Positions 22,856 to 36,175 of a stretch of DNA of 64,000 nucleotides are shown in pieces (the stretch's first letter is position 1; the number at the start of each line of letters is the position of its first letter). The notes beneath the pieces were generated by a model that was not told the DNA's origin, made no database searches, and was given only the letters and a program-made list of their open reading frames with translations. Made by a program: the position numbers and the translations under genes. Origin of the DNA: Pteria penguin. Taxonomy: Eukaryota > Mollusca > Bivalvia > Pterioida > Pteriidae. Location: positions 50,810,001 to 50,874,000 of the forward strand of contig CM068587.1 of the NCBI GenBank assembly GCA_035048485.1, read 5' to 3'.

Positions 22856-24308
22856 TTATTTGTATCTATACATTTTCACTTCATTGGAACTGCCTGATTC
22901 TAGTGACAACCACATGCTATTATCATAAAGTGACACACACGCTGGTCCTCCACTTAATTCACGGAGTAAGTATCTCAAGAATGTCCCATCGTACGACAGC
23001 AAGTGTATTGATCTATTTTCAAAATCAGAAACAATTATCCTGCATCTAGAATCGCAGTCGACATCAATTGGATTAAATAGTATAGCAGAATCACCTTGTC
23101 CTCTGTAGGTTGTCCTCACTGCTCCGCCTCTGTGTAGTATAATTAACTCTCCGCTGTCTTTACTAGTCCAGTTGATAGCGCATACGTCATTATTCCTGTT
23201 CTCTGCTGTCCTACCAGCCAGTGTAAAAAGTCGGGATCTACCGTCTTCATGCAACTCATATGATGTCCTCACTTCTCCTGTCATACTCATCCGCTGAACC
23301 AGTCGACGACTACCTGGGTTAATGGTGTAAGGGTCACCATCATCCCTCATGCTGACCAGAAGATCTCCGTCACACGTCTTACTAAGCAACGTCGTTTTAA
23401 GTGGGTTTGTATTACATAGTAAACGATCGCTACCATCAAGAGAGTTAACTCGTATTTGTTTCCTACCACTGTAAACATGATCACCGTTATCCATGATAAC
23501 AATGTCGATACACCCATATTGCATTATTTGTATAGTATTACCTTTGTTATCTATTAGCTTCACTTTTTTATCCTCGATATCCCTCATCCATGCTGTATCA
23601 TTCCGTACAGCACATATAGCATCTACGTGTAATTGTTGTACAGTATCTGTTTCCGTAATTTCCACTGACCACTGCTGTTGGTCATCCTGGATGATTAATT
23701 CACCAACCATGTCACTAAGCACGCCGTGGTCAATGTAACCTGGTATGAATAAAGCTGTTTCATTTTCTTCTGCAAGTTTCAGCGATTCCAATTTCTCCAG
23801 AGTGGACATCATCTGCTGTTCCATCTCCATCACATCAGTGTCTGAATACTCGTGTACATTTTCATCCAGCGACGTTGTTATTGTATCCATATATTTCAAC
23901 ATATCCCTCGTTTCCATTTGTGATGCATCGGTGATTCGTTTCCATGTTATGTACTTTTGTTTCTTTTCGTTGATTAGTTCGTTAGTTGCTTCGAAAATGC
24001 ATGTTCGACTTTTTTCTATTTGTTGTAGAACCTTGTCAGTTTTGTCGTCAATCACATGTAATTTTTCTAGCGTTTTTTAGTCTTGGGAGTCTGTTTTTGC
24101 GAATATTTTTACACACTTCAGGAAGCCCCGCCCTTCTTTCTTTTGCGACTGATGTAATTACATCCCAATCCTGGTCTATATGGCTCGTTTTCGCACATTC
24201 TGTACAGATATTTTTCCGACATGTTTTACAATAAAATGTCCGCTCCTTATTAGAATTCTTCTCACACATATCAATGGTAGTTTGAGCTTTGTATAAAGAA
24301 GACGCCAT
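22856..24308 (-). pseudogene. B-box/coiled-coil/propeller gene, copy 2: frameshift and zinc-ligand losses
   Basis: From an ATG at 24306-24308 the frame runs about 76 codons, then breaks. A T-run of six (24073-24078) has one T more than the five in the intact partner at 52029-53480. Beyond it the remaining ~400 codons (coiled coil and propeller-like part) are open and almost identical to the partner. Only about four residue changes separate the copies apart from the frameshift, and two of them hit B-box zinc ligands: H18 to N and H46 to Q. Without a sequencing error in the T-run, only a short fragment with a defective B-box could be made. The ligand changes suggest real decay. Confidence 0.85.
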
Positions 24309-24335
24309 TTCGCTAATGGATGTGACCAACTATGG

Positions 24336-24347
24336 CACGTCACGTGG
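24336..24347 (-). promoter_or_regulatory. CACGTG E-box just upstream of the B-box start (copy 2)
   Basis: CACGTCACGTGG on the plus strand lies about 30 nt upstream of the ATG of the minus-strand gene and is identical in the intact copy (53508-53519). CACGTGAC is the core bound by bHLH-zip factors of the USF/TFE3 type. The position is suggestive only. Confidence 0.3.
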
Positions 24348-24453
24348 TTTAGACATCCAAATATAGGTTTTAAAATATTTCTTTACAATGAATGGATAAG
24401 ATGAATAAGTAGCAGTGGTTTTACGCAACATGTCTCCATTAGCATGGAGACTG

Positions 24454-25439
24454 TAAGTGTAAAAGCTTACTTCCGTTTTAATTCCTTGTTTCGTGGTTTA
24501 AAAGTTTTAAAATATATGTCTACTTTCACATATTCTTATCTAAGGATATCGGCCGACTGAAAATCGTGAGAGTCGTGTTGGGGTTTTCCTGGGCCCCAAA
24601 GTTATAAAACTTTTACCAGTGCTCGACTCCAAACCCGCACTCAAACTCATTACTCGTACTCACTCGAGCACGGTTCTGTATGGTTAATAACGCCTTCAAG
24701 CACGACTAAAAACTTCATCTTCCTCGAGATCCTCAATGGATTTGACACGAGGGCGGCAAGTTGGGTAATCCTGTTAAAAGCCGCCATATTTACATTTCGA
24801 GTACGTTTCTGAGTATGGTTCTAGCCAATCTTGTGATTTTCGAGCACATCACGAGATTTGAACACGTTATCATGCTCCAATTTTTCTAACCTCAATACAT
24901 TTCGATTCGTGCTCGAATTTCAGCACGTACTTAGTTTGCAGCACCAGGTTGTGAGTCGTGCTTCAAAAGGTTTTATAACATCGGAACCAGATTTAAGACA
25001 TTAAATCCTTTTATAACGATTTAATTTTAACAACCTTCGATCTGTCGAGTTGATAGTCTGCTTGAAATGATATAAACCCGAGATCAAGCGAAAGATTGTT
25101 CTTCTTAACAAAGTCAACCAAAGTACAAGAATAAGCCGGTATGGAAAAATATGGATGCCACACAAAAACTCTTATATGGCTCCTGCGGTAATGTATTTAA
25201 AGACTGACGCTAATCTTTAAAAGGGAAAACACGCAAAAATGTAAATTTTTGCAATCAAATACCAAAAAGGAGTGACAAGACACAAAGCCTCTCTTCTTCC
25301 GCCAAAAAGGGCAAGGGCCTTTTGGAACCTTAGTGGTCGCCAGTCTCTCCGCAGAACTACGAGATCTACGACTTACACACTGCAAAGGGAGTAAGTGTGG
25401 CATTAATGCAAAATACGAAAGTAACTGTGTTGAACTGAT
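24454..25439. other. Upstream flank of B-box copy 2
   Basis: Orphaned relative at 14228-14640; partner at 53628-54544 lacks about 60 bp (after GATTTGA at about 24736). A 124-codon minus-strand frame at 25197-25571 (also 54302-54676) overlaps the interspersed repeat at 25440 and is probably partly derived from it. It has no known domain. Confidence 0.5.
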
Positions 25440-25660
25440 TATGTCATTAAGGACAAATGTACCACAGCGGATATACATTGACCCCTGTATTTCATAGTTG
25501 AGACCAGGTGCCCGGGAGTAATAAGCGTCTCCAGACTGGCTAGTCACAGTCATGACTGCCCTTACATACAAAAGAAATAAATGTCACTCAACTGTATATA
25601 TTGTTAAATATGAATCAACATGGTGTCGAACGTGTCATCGCCACATAACACCAAAAAGTA
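25440..25660 (+). repeat. Unnamed ~230-bp interspersed repeat, copy 1
   Basis: Recognised by AGACCAGGTGCCCGGGAG, GCGTCTCCAGACTGGCTAG and CGCCACATAACACC. Other copies: 32365-32610, 54544-54765, 61005-61250 (same orientation), 35945-36175 (inverted); partial inverted pieces at about 31650-31720, 38320-38400 and 60270-60340. Confidence 0.8.
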
Positions 25661-26600
25661 TAACACTGTAGTCGGACCCTCCGCGGAGAACTATTTGTTA
25701 GGAAAATTTCGATCCAAAATTCTTTTGTATCATTTTAGGCACAACTGCAGCTTGCAGTATCTTATATATTTACAACACCTTTTTAAAGATTTTTCAAGTA
25801 ATATCCAGAGATCTGTAGTTTTTGCTTGAAAAATACAAAGATTTTTGTCCTAAACAATTAAATAGCACATGCTTTTCATCAAAAGCAGTTGTAGCCCGAA
25901 GGGACATAAACGGTTGCACTGAATATATACTTTACATCAATAATTTAAGAAATTAACATTTTACAAGCATTTAAAAAAGAATCTGATTTGCAACAGAAAA
26001 AGCATAGTTCTGTATAAAAACGCCATTTTCAAAGCTTTTTTCAATAAAACAACACTGCAATTACCGCATCATTGGAAAGAGGAGACTTTGAAGTAAGTTT
26101 CTTAATCATCAAAACATGTCCATATGCCATCGTGTTGATCCAGGAAAGAAATATATATGAAAATTTCTTCAAATTTTCATAAAATTTGGTAAAAAATTAA
26201 CTTTTTAACCAAAAAACACCCATATTTCGAAAAAAAAAAATAATAATAAGAATTTGAAACTTATCTCATCTGAAAGAGCATTAAAAATGATACATATTCC
26301 CATGTTTTTTATTTGATATCGTTATTCAAACAAAAAACAAAAACAAAAACAAAACAAAAATATAAAAAAACCCCCACGATTTTTCGTATAAAAACGGGTT
26401 TTTTTTCCCCAAAACATCACTTTTGCAATGGAATCGAATCTGCTATTATGACACGATTGCCCTTGGACATAAATATATCTAGTTTAATGAGAATTTTGTT
26501 TTCATGTGACGGGCAATACTAGGTTGGTTTACATTAATTTCATTTTACACATATTACTTATTTTTATTTATTCCAAAATAATAATAATGTTGGTACATGT
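25660..26600. other. Gene-less AT-rich stretch
   Basis: Contains A-rich runs (about 26220-26240, 26325-26370) and no recognisable coding sequence; collinear with 54765-55700. Confidence 0.5.
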
Positions 26601-26617
26601 ATGTTTTGCCACTTACC

Positions 26618-26830
26618 TTGAGAAACTTTTTTATCATATTTCTATATAGAAGAATTATTTTATAAATCTTTCGTGTATATTCTTTGCTTCCATTGTTTTT
26701 GTAGTGATTGGGAATATGGATCCTAGAACCAGTTACCGACACCAACTGAGCGACGATCTTCCTTTTCTTCAGCTGAGTGTCATGGGAAGATATGTGTATT
26801 TGCCGTCCCTGGCGGACCAGTAATCAATAA
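26618..26830 (-). CDS. Possible orphan exon with a strong splice donor
   Basis: On the minus strand an open stretch contains HISSHDTQLKKRKIVAQLV, SRIHIPNHYKNNG and NMIKKFLK. It ends at CTCAAG|GTAAGTGG (about 26620), a textbook donor. A possible acceptor is CCAG before GGACGGC (about 26815). The partner at about 55720-55930 keeps the donor and differs by one residue in the part compared. I recognise no domain, and no neighbouring exon is evident, so this is speculative. Confidence 0.2.
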
Positions 26831-27449
26831 ATTATGGCCCGTCTGCTCTTTTTCAAGATCGCTGTCATTTTTCCTGCAGATTTTACTGTATATCTTCTGA
26901 CTCGATTACTTTCTTAATGGTATGTCCCGAGAGAACACGAACGATGCATTGCTAGGAGATTTGCTAAGGACTCCGGTTAAAGGTCATTGACGCTTTATTT
27001 ATAGCACGATGTATCCATTAACCGTCCGGTTGAAAGCAAAGTGAAATAATCGTGCAAAAAAAGATGGATTATATGGATAAACAGTAACAAAGTGGATACA
27101 TACAAAAAGAAGAGACTGTCCCCGATCGATCGGTACCAGGTTTTTGTCAAAGCGTGCAAAATTAGCGGAGATATCGAGGTTTGATGTTGGTCATCCCTGT
27201 GATTCGAGTCTTCCCTTTTACCTATTGACGTATTAGAAGTCTATTATGGATTAGGTCTTGGGAATTTCTCTAGTATATTATGGAGTAGGTTTTGGGAATT
27301 TCTCAATGTAAGGTCACCCCTGTGATAAAACTACGGTTCCTTCATTTACCGAAGCTAAATTATCTGACGTGTTGACTTCATTATCTAATTATAGTCATTA
27401 ATGAACATATCACATATTTTATTTACCATGACTTTTACCGAATTTGCAT

Positions 27450-27890
27450 ACTACCATAATATAAAGTAGTCTAGGGGTCCATGTTTTCCAATTATCCTTT
27501 ATTTTGTAATACACATTACAATATTCCGTGTTTGCATATTCATTTTTCATTTTATAAAGTATATTACGATATTGTTAGTCCAGGGGGCAATGTTTGCTTA
27601 CTATTTCTTATTGCCTAATGCACACTAAAATAATTGTTGTCTAGAGGTTCATGTTTGGCAAGCATTCCTAATTTTGTAATCTATACTACGACTCAATTAA
27701 GTCTAGATATCGATTTGGGGTATAATTCCATAATTTGCATTGTACACAATTTTATAATAAAGTCCAGATATCAATGTTTGCCTACTATTCCTTATGTACA
27801 CTACAAAAACTTGTAATAATTCCTTATTTTCGAACGAATACTACGATATAATGTAATCGAGAGTTCAATGTTTGCAAAATATTTTTACTT
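27450..27890. repeat. Highly degenerate ~75-85-bp tandem repeat
   Basis: About five or six units share the words GTCCAGGGG.CCATGTTTGC, CTATTCCTTATTTTGTAATA and ACTACGATAT. The partner is 56560-56995. No coding capacity. Confidence 0.65.
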
Positions 27891-28454
27891 CAATTTGTAA
27901 TGATATTGGCAATGAATGTGATCAAAGTCATAACAGTTTGAAGGCTTAATGGTCAAGTTGAAAGAAATTTGATTGTGTCACCTAGGCTTTTGCAAGATTA
28001 TCAATCATATAAATGAACATTATTTTCCGAATAAGTTTTCTTCTTTTTTTCTGTTTAATTTGTATAAGCGCCAAAGACAGGGAAATCCATTGTCTATCCT
28101 AACCTCAAAGCACCTTTACTGAACCACATTAATGTCATTATTATATAATACTATAAGTTCGTTGGGCATCGTTAACAATGGAACTTTTGTAAGTATGCAT
28201 CATTCAAAGCTAAGTTTTGTTTACTCATATCTATGTGTTTAACCTTATACCCCTATTCCTGACATTAGAGTTAGATCACTTTCTATCTTTTGTTGTTGGT
28301 TTTTTTTTTTTCTTTTTGATTTTTGATTTTTGTTTTTTTGTTTTTGGATGTACATATATTTTTTATATATTTTTTTCTTCTGTTTTGTAATTCTGGGGTT
28401 ATCTTTTTTCTCTCTTTATGTAGATATTGATATATTTTTGTAAATAAAAATCGT

Positions 28455-28850
28455 GATAGTAATTTTAATATCCCATTATAGATGCAGCAATAAGTAGAGA
28501 ATATATATATATACCTTATAATTTAGTGCACCATATGCGCCTAATCAGATATTGATATATTTGTGTCAATCAGATTCCTGATAGGAATTATATGTATAAT
28601 ATCCCACTGTGGATGCAGTATATCAGATTCGAAATGAATGTCGCTTCTGCATAAGCTTCGTAAAGGATATATCAGAATACCATACAATTACATATAATGT
28701 ACATATCCTATATTTAATCAATTTAAAGTCAATCGTTTATCCCTATAAAGTTATCCATATTAGCTTCATTCTCTCTTATACCGTAACTCATCTACTACAT
28801 GGACATATAATTTCAGTATTAAAAGTGTTATATTCAATTGAAATTGATTT
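28455..28850. other. Copy-A-specific segment of ~330 bp
   Basis: Copy B jumps from GTAAATAAAAAT to TGAATTTGTACTTTGGCAGC (about 57540-57555), while copy A has about 400 bp between the same words. Contains open frames but nothing recognisable. Its start TAGATATTGATATATTT recurs at about 28548, hinting at a short repeat-mediated event. Confidence 0.6.
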
Positions 28851-29344
28851 GAATTTGTACTTTGGCAGCATCGACAACACTTTTACAATAATGTAATAGC
28901 AATATTATTTAATAAAAGTTATTCTGACGGCTCTGGAATTTATCGTTGTTAGGATTTCCTTTGACATTCTTCTGGAAGAATTTAGGGTTATTGAAGTCTG
29001 TACTTCTGATACGTGGTAGTACATTGTATTGTTAATGTAAAACATTTTAAATACTTTCGTTATAAATTTTTTGTGTTTAAATAATTCGTTTAGCATAATA
29101 TTTGTATAACTTTCTTTTTATTGTTAATTTTGTTAATATTTTCAGCAGTTCATACTTTTTAGTTTGATTCTTTTTCTTAAAATTTCTGTGCGGAAATCCC
29201 CTGATCTACCCAGCTTAAATGCCATTCTAATTAGTACATTTTACACAAACATAAGATAGCAAATTTCGTGAACTTCTTTGTACTTCTGTAAGTATGCATC
29301 ATTCTAGACATTGAATAATCGACATTTCCGTTGAGTTAGCTGAT

Positions 29345-29349
<5 letters not shown>

Positions 29350-29378
<29 letters not shown>
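29350..29378. repeat. (TA)n microsatellite
   Basis: TA repeat, nearly absent from the partner copy (58051-58058). Confidence 0.95.
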
Positions 29379-29379
<1 letters not shown>

Positions 29380-30218
29380 ATATACAACGCCGGTAAATGT
29401 AGAATTGATATGCAGATTGGATATGTACATGAATAATAAAGCCACCATTGTTTACGATAGCATACGTAAAAAGAAAATAATAACAGAAATATAGATATTA
29501 TACACTAAATGCATCTGTATCAGATCGGTAAAGTGTTCTTACATGTCAGTTAGCTCTTCTCACATAAATATACGTATACCGGTAGATTGATCTACATGTA
29601 TATCGTACGGCTGCACATCCATAAAGTGTCGAGTCATAAACGGGTGTAATTTAATGTGCCTCACATTGATATAAGTGTATGATCAGGGTTGTAACACATT
29701 GATTTCAGTGTGTTTTGTTAGTGGCCGGAATATATTCTTATGGAATATTGGCCTCTTTTCTTCCGAAATGTGGGCAGGACTTGTGTACACCTGGATACCA
29801 GAGATGCCTTGGCGACCGATGCAGATAATACTCCGACTTTTATGATACAGAGTATGGCTGCAAGAATAAGGACACACTAAAGGAATGTGCAAATGTCTGC
29901 ATAGGTATGACATATGCATTGTCATACAACATTCATTATAGATATAACTTTGTATTCCCCACAATTTGTGGTAACTTTCAGAATGTGTATATTGTTAGCC
30001 ATCGGTGAGGATTATTGAGTATTTCTACTAAGATATTTAGACAACCATCCTACATCTCATATAAAATATGAAGTCAAATATCACGTCTCCATATTCACAA
30101 ACTCAACCATCATATACTTATATAACATAATCTAGATTATCGGCTGTTGTAGAATTTCATTTTAAAATATAATGCGTTATGATCTATGTCACTTTTCATT
30201 TTAATTAGGAAAATTTTG

Positions 30219-30379
<161 letters not shown>

Positions 30380-32364
30380 CAATAAAACATGAATACGTAC
30401 AGTTATATCTCGTTCATATAGATATCATAAAGGGGAATTTCAACGAAAGTCTGAAAAATAAAGAACGGTCATCTGAACAAATTTAAAAGGATGACAATGG
30501 AAACCAAGGTAAGGTAGATGATAATTGTAAAGTTTGATCGTTCTGTGTGTTACTTAATCGATCACATTATAAAAGAGCTTTTTAAAGAATTATACACACA
30601 ATTGTATTAGTTGTAGCATTAAAAGAAAGGAATGATGATGAGTATAAGGATATATCTATTGATAGCACTAGATGTACCTTCCTTTGTGGAATGAGTATAT
30701 AAACAGATAGCGCTGGATTACATCGGACCGAGTCACTGTCGAGTCGTTAGAAAACAAAGTTCATGGCTTTGATAAAACGGTGTTTTCTTGCCATATATCA
30801 CTGGAATAGGTACTGGTAAAACATAAAAATGCTGTTCGTTTATTTCCATAATATATACTTTGTAAATCACGCTAAAACTCTAAATTCATGTTTTCTATAA
30901 TGACAATACTTTAGTTGCTTAAAAGGCTGACAACATGCTATACCTGCATGTCTGTACAATAGATCGAGTTCTAATAGAAGACAGAATACAGTAACCGCAC
31001 CTAGTGAGTGACGTTTGTTACTTCAATTGACCGTCCTAAGTCGGTATCGTAACCGCAGCACAATTGAATATTTTTGTAATGTCGGTCCGTGTATATTATG
31101 CTATTGTCATTTTTTATGTGCAGGTCCTTGGTGATTTGTGTCATACAGCTTTGTCAGATATCTTCTGTTTTCTCTTTTATATCATGTTTATCTATTTATG
31201 TATGTGTGTATTAATTTATTTATTATTATTATTTTTTTCTTTTTTTGATAAGTAGATACTTCATTTAGTTGTATACTTTGTAAAAGGTGTAAACATAAAG
31301 GATGGAAATAATACAAATTTCCCAAATATAAACTGTTTTATTAAGATATCATACAATCAAGTACTGTCGAAATTATTGGAATGCCAAACTGTACCTATAA
31401 CAATGCATTAATCATTACAATAATTTTCAAATTGATCTCCCTAAAACAATGAGATATAACATTAAAAATGCTATAATATAGTCACTGATGAATATGGATG
31501 ATAAAGATAACCCCCTATTTACAATGTATAAACTTATGCCCCTGGCTGTCATCAGGAAGACAAAAATGTTATAAATAAAAATAAGGAATAGACGTGACGT
31601 CATATCTGAGTATTAGACTCTTTCTAATGGGTATATGTGATAGGTGTTTTTAGCAAGCAGGAAATGCTCACTCTTCTCGGGCACCTGATCTCACTCCATT
31701 CATGAGTTTCGGACTTATGATTTGGATTTACATATGATCGCCATAATAAAAAATAGCATTGATACTAAAGTTGGATATGTTATCTAAATCATTCCGATAT
31801 TGTATGCCAATGTATGAAACAAGAGGTTCTATAAGATACAATATCAAAAATAAATGTTTTTCGTCCGTCAAGAAATTTTTTATCTGTAATGTCTTTTTTC
31901 TCATCGACAGTTTTTATTTTTTAATGTGACATCCCCTGCGGCATGAAATAAAACTATAATTGAACATGATTTTCACTTTCCTATTTTTACATTCTCTAAA
32001 ATCATGCAAACACCTCTGATTAACTGTTTTAATTTTAGATGGAGGATTGAGTCAGATTCAACCAGTGGATGATGCAAATCCAATATTAATAAAAACAAAC
32101 GGCTAATGAACACCGTTGCTCGAACAAATTATTCAGATATATTTTAAAATCAAAAAGAAATTGAGGTGGTGATATACCTTAAATACTTTTATTATAGTCT
32201 TCACTCCAGGCGAATGAAATCCATGTCTCTGGCTAAGTTCTGTCCTTTCCTATCACTCCTATTAAAAAAAACCCCGGTTATTTATGAGCAATTTGATTTT
32301 AAAGGATCTGATAGGGGCATTGATAATAATAAATTACTACTTATATATACCTTTATGTAAAATA

Positions 32365-32610
32365 CGTAAGTAACTGGTGTCACATGACTATGTCACTAGC
32401 AACAATGTAGCACAGTCGGCATTCATGGACTCCTGATATTCAGATGTGAGACCAGGTGCCCGAGAGGAGTGAGCGTCTCCTGTTTGTCTAGCCACACCCG
32501 CTGTGAAAACTCTTACATACAGACGAAACATATAATTCAGCTCTGTATATATACAAGAATGTGACCAAACACTGTGTAGAAAGTGTCACTGCCACATAAG
32601 GAACAATTTT
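32365..32610 (+). repeat. Unnamed ~230-bp interspersed repeat, copy 2
   Basis: TGTCACATGACTATGTCACT, GAGACCAGGTGCCCGAGAG and CACTGCCACATAAGGAAC; see 25440-25660. Confidence 0.8.
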
Positions 32611-33380
32611 TAAAATATGTCTGACGATTTCCACTGAACATGGGTAAAAGGCGCTGCTGGCGGAAGTGGAATATTTTCTTTTCTTTGACACCTGTTCTTT
32701 TTTTTTCATATGCTCCTAAATAGAGATCTCTTGTTTCTTTTATTTCTTTTTTCGCCGTTTGGGATGTCCTTTGGAATCATTATGTATTAATGACCAACTG
32801 TGTTGGATTTATCCACCATCTTATCATGAAATGAACTAAACTTTGTTTTAACATTTTAAATGAATTGTTGTCACATCATAACATGTCATGCGCATTTCTT
32901 TTATATGTCGATTGTTAGTAATACGCCATGGAAATGTGGAAATCTACCAGTTTTACACCTTAGCTATTTGAGTTACTATATGGGATTTGTGAAGCAGGTG
33001 ACGGCGATTTGAATCCACAATGAGGACACTGAATTGTGATCGAGACAAAGGGAAAATAATTTAATATTTAAATTTATTTAAAGATTTACTAATTTGTCAT
33101 GCACTTTAATATCAGTGGAAAATTTATGCCTCAGTCCTCTTAGAAATACCGTACTATACGATTCTTAAAAAATGCATAAAATATATACATATCAAACGCT
33201 ATGACAAAGGCGAAATAATTCAGACAATGTTAAAAATTGATTTAGTATAAACTTGTTTGTTGAAAATGTATATCACCACCAGTTAGATAGCAATCTGATG
33301 TTGCAATCACAATTCCCCCCTCTCCCTCATAACAACACAAAGGTTGTGTAATCATGACGAAGTGCTACACAACAACGGAA

Positions 33381-33385
<5 letters not shown>
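32611..33385. other. Non-coding end of duplicated block A
   Basis: Collinear with 61250-62015 at high identity. No gene seen. Confidence 0.6.
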
Positions 33386-33387
<2 letters not shown>

Positions 33388-33445
<58 letters not shown>

Positions 33446-33446
33446 G
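33388..33446. repeat. (AAT)n microsatellite at the duplication boundary
   Basis: The homology between copy A and copy B of the large block ends at this tract and at its partner (62020-62095), after which copy B has a LINE and copy A unrelated sequence. Confidence 0.9.
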
Positions 33447-34470
33447 AATAATAAAAATTCACATGAAATTTATATATAATGTTATTAGAATATAATACCC
33501 CACGTACGGATCTAAGAATTTTTTTCAGAAGAGGTCCACCCGATATGAATTATCCAAGAGGGGATCCTTTCATGTTTTTGTGTGTAATATTACTTATTTA
33601 GAAGATTACTCAAGGGAATCCAACATCAAAATGCGCTGTGCAGTCCAGTTCTAGAGCAAGAATATTGTTCACAAAGCACTGATAATCGACTTACGGTCGA
33701 TCAGTTCGATGCTACATTTACCCCTAGCAGTGCAGATTTCGTAAAAACTCTCCTCACGTAAAATTTGGCCCTGTATTCTTATACATATTTTCTGATGATT
33801 TGTACATACAGCAGCGTTGGAATACTCAGTTCAATATGTCTATTTTAAGCATTCAGAAAATACTTACTGCTATCAGAATCAAGTCTCACTTGTAACGAGA
33901 GGTTCCTGAATGATCACCCTGGTAAGTTGTGAGTACCATATTCAACATTCATTGTCTTTTCTCCTTTTTGGTTTTTTTTTTTTTATTTATTTATTATTAT
34001 TATTTTTTTTTTTGAAAACGAACAATGACTATATGTATTTTGATAGGGTATCGAAATAATCTGAACAACGACATAGGATACAATAAATGGTTAATCAACT
34101 GAATGATGATTTTCATTAACAAGACTGATGTGCATATGTTGACTATTTTGTCTAAGAATTTTGAAAAAAGTAGCAAGTCAGATTTGTAATCGGAGAATGT
34201 TAAATTCGAATGAAAATTATGCTTTAAGTTTGGGTTTTCCTGTTCGCAATGACACTCTATTGAGTGCAACTTGCACAAGCTCGGACGCTGACACATACAT
34301 GTATCTGTGATTTTTTTTGGGGGGGGGGGTTGTTAGATGAAGGGTCGTAGATCTGGAAGCTTAACGAATTATTTATCTATCATAACTTTCTGGCTTGCAC
34401 ATGGGCGTGTTTATTTGTAAGTGTGTGTATTTGTGTTTGTTTCTTCAAATATTGTACTTAATTGACACAC
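33447..34470. other. Unique stretch, no gene
   Basis: AT-rich with homopolymer runs (T-run about 33971-33981, G-run about 34319-34329). A 98-codon minus-strand frame at 34000-34296 has no recognisable domain and is not called. Confidence 0.45.
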
Positions 34471-34672
34471 ATTTATAATCCCTACGTTCACTGGTTTTAA
34501 TATATCTATATTATTTACTTTTTTTTCTACATTATTATATTATTTTCTTTTTAACTTATTACTTTTCAAATATTTATAATCCCTACGTTCACTGGTTTTA
34601 ATATATCTATATTATTTACTTTTTTTTCTATATTATTATATTATTTTCTTTTTAACTTATTACTTTTCAAAC
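34471..34672. repeat. 101-bp perfect-looking tandem duplication
   Basis: Two adjacent units starting ATTTATAATCCCTACGTTCA at 34471 and 34572 differ at about one base (CTACATTATT against CTATATTATT), so the duplication is recent or an assembly slip. Confidence 0.9.
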
Positions 34673-35347
34673 TCTAATTTGATTCAACTTCCAAAAGTAT
34701 GTATAGTTTTTAATTAGAGAAAGGAGACTCACGTCTAAATGTAGATGCTACTTATTTATTATAATGCCTTGTAAAAATACCCAATTTTATTAACTTTATT
34801 TACAACATGTCTGTAAATAAATAAAAATATGCAACAAGAAATCACACGTGTGAAAGATAAACAATGATAAAATTATATCCAGTACATTATCAGCAAAATC
34901 AAAGGTGTTGCAATTTTTTCAACAAAATCCACACATACACTTGTAAAAATTGCTTTTCCTAAATTCATATTATACATAACATTATTTTCTGTAACTGAGT
35001 CACTATTCACTTTGATATTCTATTCGTTCGCTTATCATAGCCCTTTTGGGCTGTGACGGGAAATCCCCTGTTCCACCCCAGCCGTAGAAACACCTTTATA
35101 TTACAGTTATGCTAAACTGATATACGTTAAGTAAATTTGTTAGCATCGTTAACAATGGAAGCTTCTGTAAGTATGCATTTTTCAAAACTTTGACTCATCA
35201 CAATTTCCAAAATATATTCATATATATATTACATATTTTTTTTTATATTCGTGCATGTAGAAAAAGAGAATAGGTTAATGTAATGGGTAAATATTTATTT
35301 CTTTAATATGTTCATATGTTGAATATTTTACAGCATTAAATATATAA

Positions 35348-35483
<136 letters not shown>

Positions 35484-35944
35484 AAGATCCTCATCATCTT
35501 ATCTTTACACCTCACACACACACAGATTCACGTTTAAAGCTTGACCTACATTAACTGACAAAAACCTAGGCCTGATCAATATACATTCATAAACGGGTGC
35601 ATTTTAAATGTGCTACACACTGTTTACGAGTGTATTCGGAGGTGTTTAACATTGATTTCAGAGTGTCTTCCTAGTAATCGGATTGCATTACTATGCCATA
35701 CTTGCTCTTTTCTATACCAAACTGCGGACAGGAGTTGTGTAACCCAGGATACCAGATATGCCTTGACAACCGATGCAGAGAATGCTCGGACTTTCATGAA
35801 ACAGTGTATGGCTGTGACAATGTAGATACACTGAAGGAATGTGTAAAAGTCTGCATAGGTAAATCTTTATGAGTTTTGAGATAAAGAACATCCGTATTGT
35901 TTTGCATGGATATGGTGTTCTTTGCTAGTTTTTACCTTTTTCCT

Positions 35945-36175
35945 GGTGTTATGCGGCAGTGACACTTTCTACGCATGTTCGTTCACATTCGTGTATGTAT
36001 ACAGTTCTTAATTATATTTGTTTCGTCTGTATTTAAGGGTTTTCAAGGCGGGTGTGACTAGCCAAACAGGAGACACTGACTCCTCCTGAATTTCAGGGGT
36101 CAGTGAATGTCCACTGTGTTACATTGTTGTTAGTGTCAGAATCATGTGGTATCAGTTACTATCGTATTTTATTTG
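35945..36175 (-). repeat. Unnamed ~230-bp interspersed repeat, inverted copy
   Basis: Reverse complement of 32365-32610 (GCGGCAGTGACACTTTCTAC, GCGGGTGTGACTAGCCAAAC, ATGTGGTATCAGTTACT). It lies in intron 2 of the cysteine-rich gene, just after its exon 2. Confidence 0.75.

Noticed and set aside
25197..25571. 124-codon minus-strand frame in both large blocks
   Set aside because: Its start lies in the ~230-bp interspersed repeat and the rest has no recognisable domain; kept only as a note on the repeat.
31064..31255. Hydrophobic frame as the missing TM exon of the cysteine-rich gene
   Set aside because: Low-complexity (TTATTT)n translation; no similarity to the exon at 37650-37791 and no suitable splice donor.
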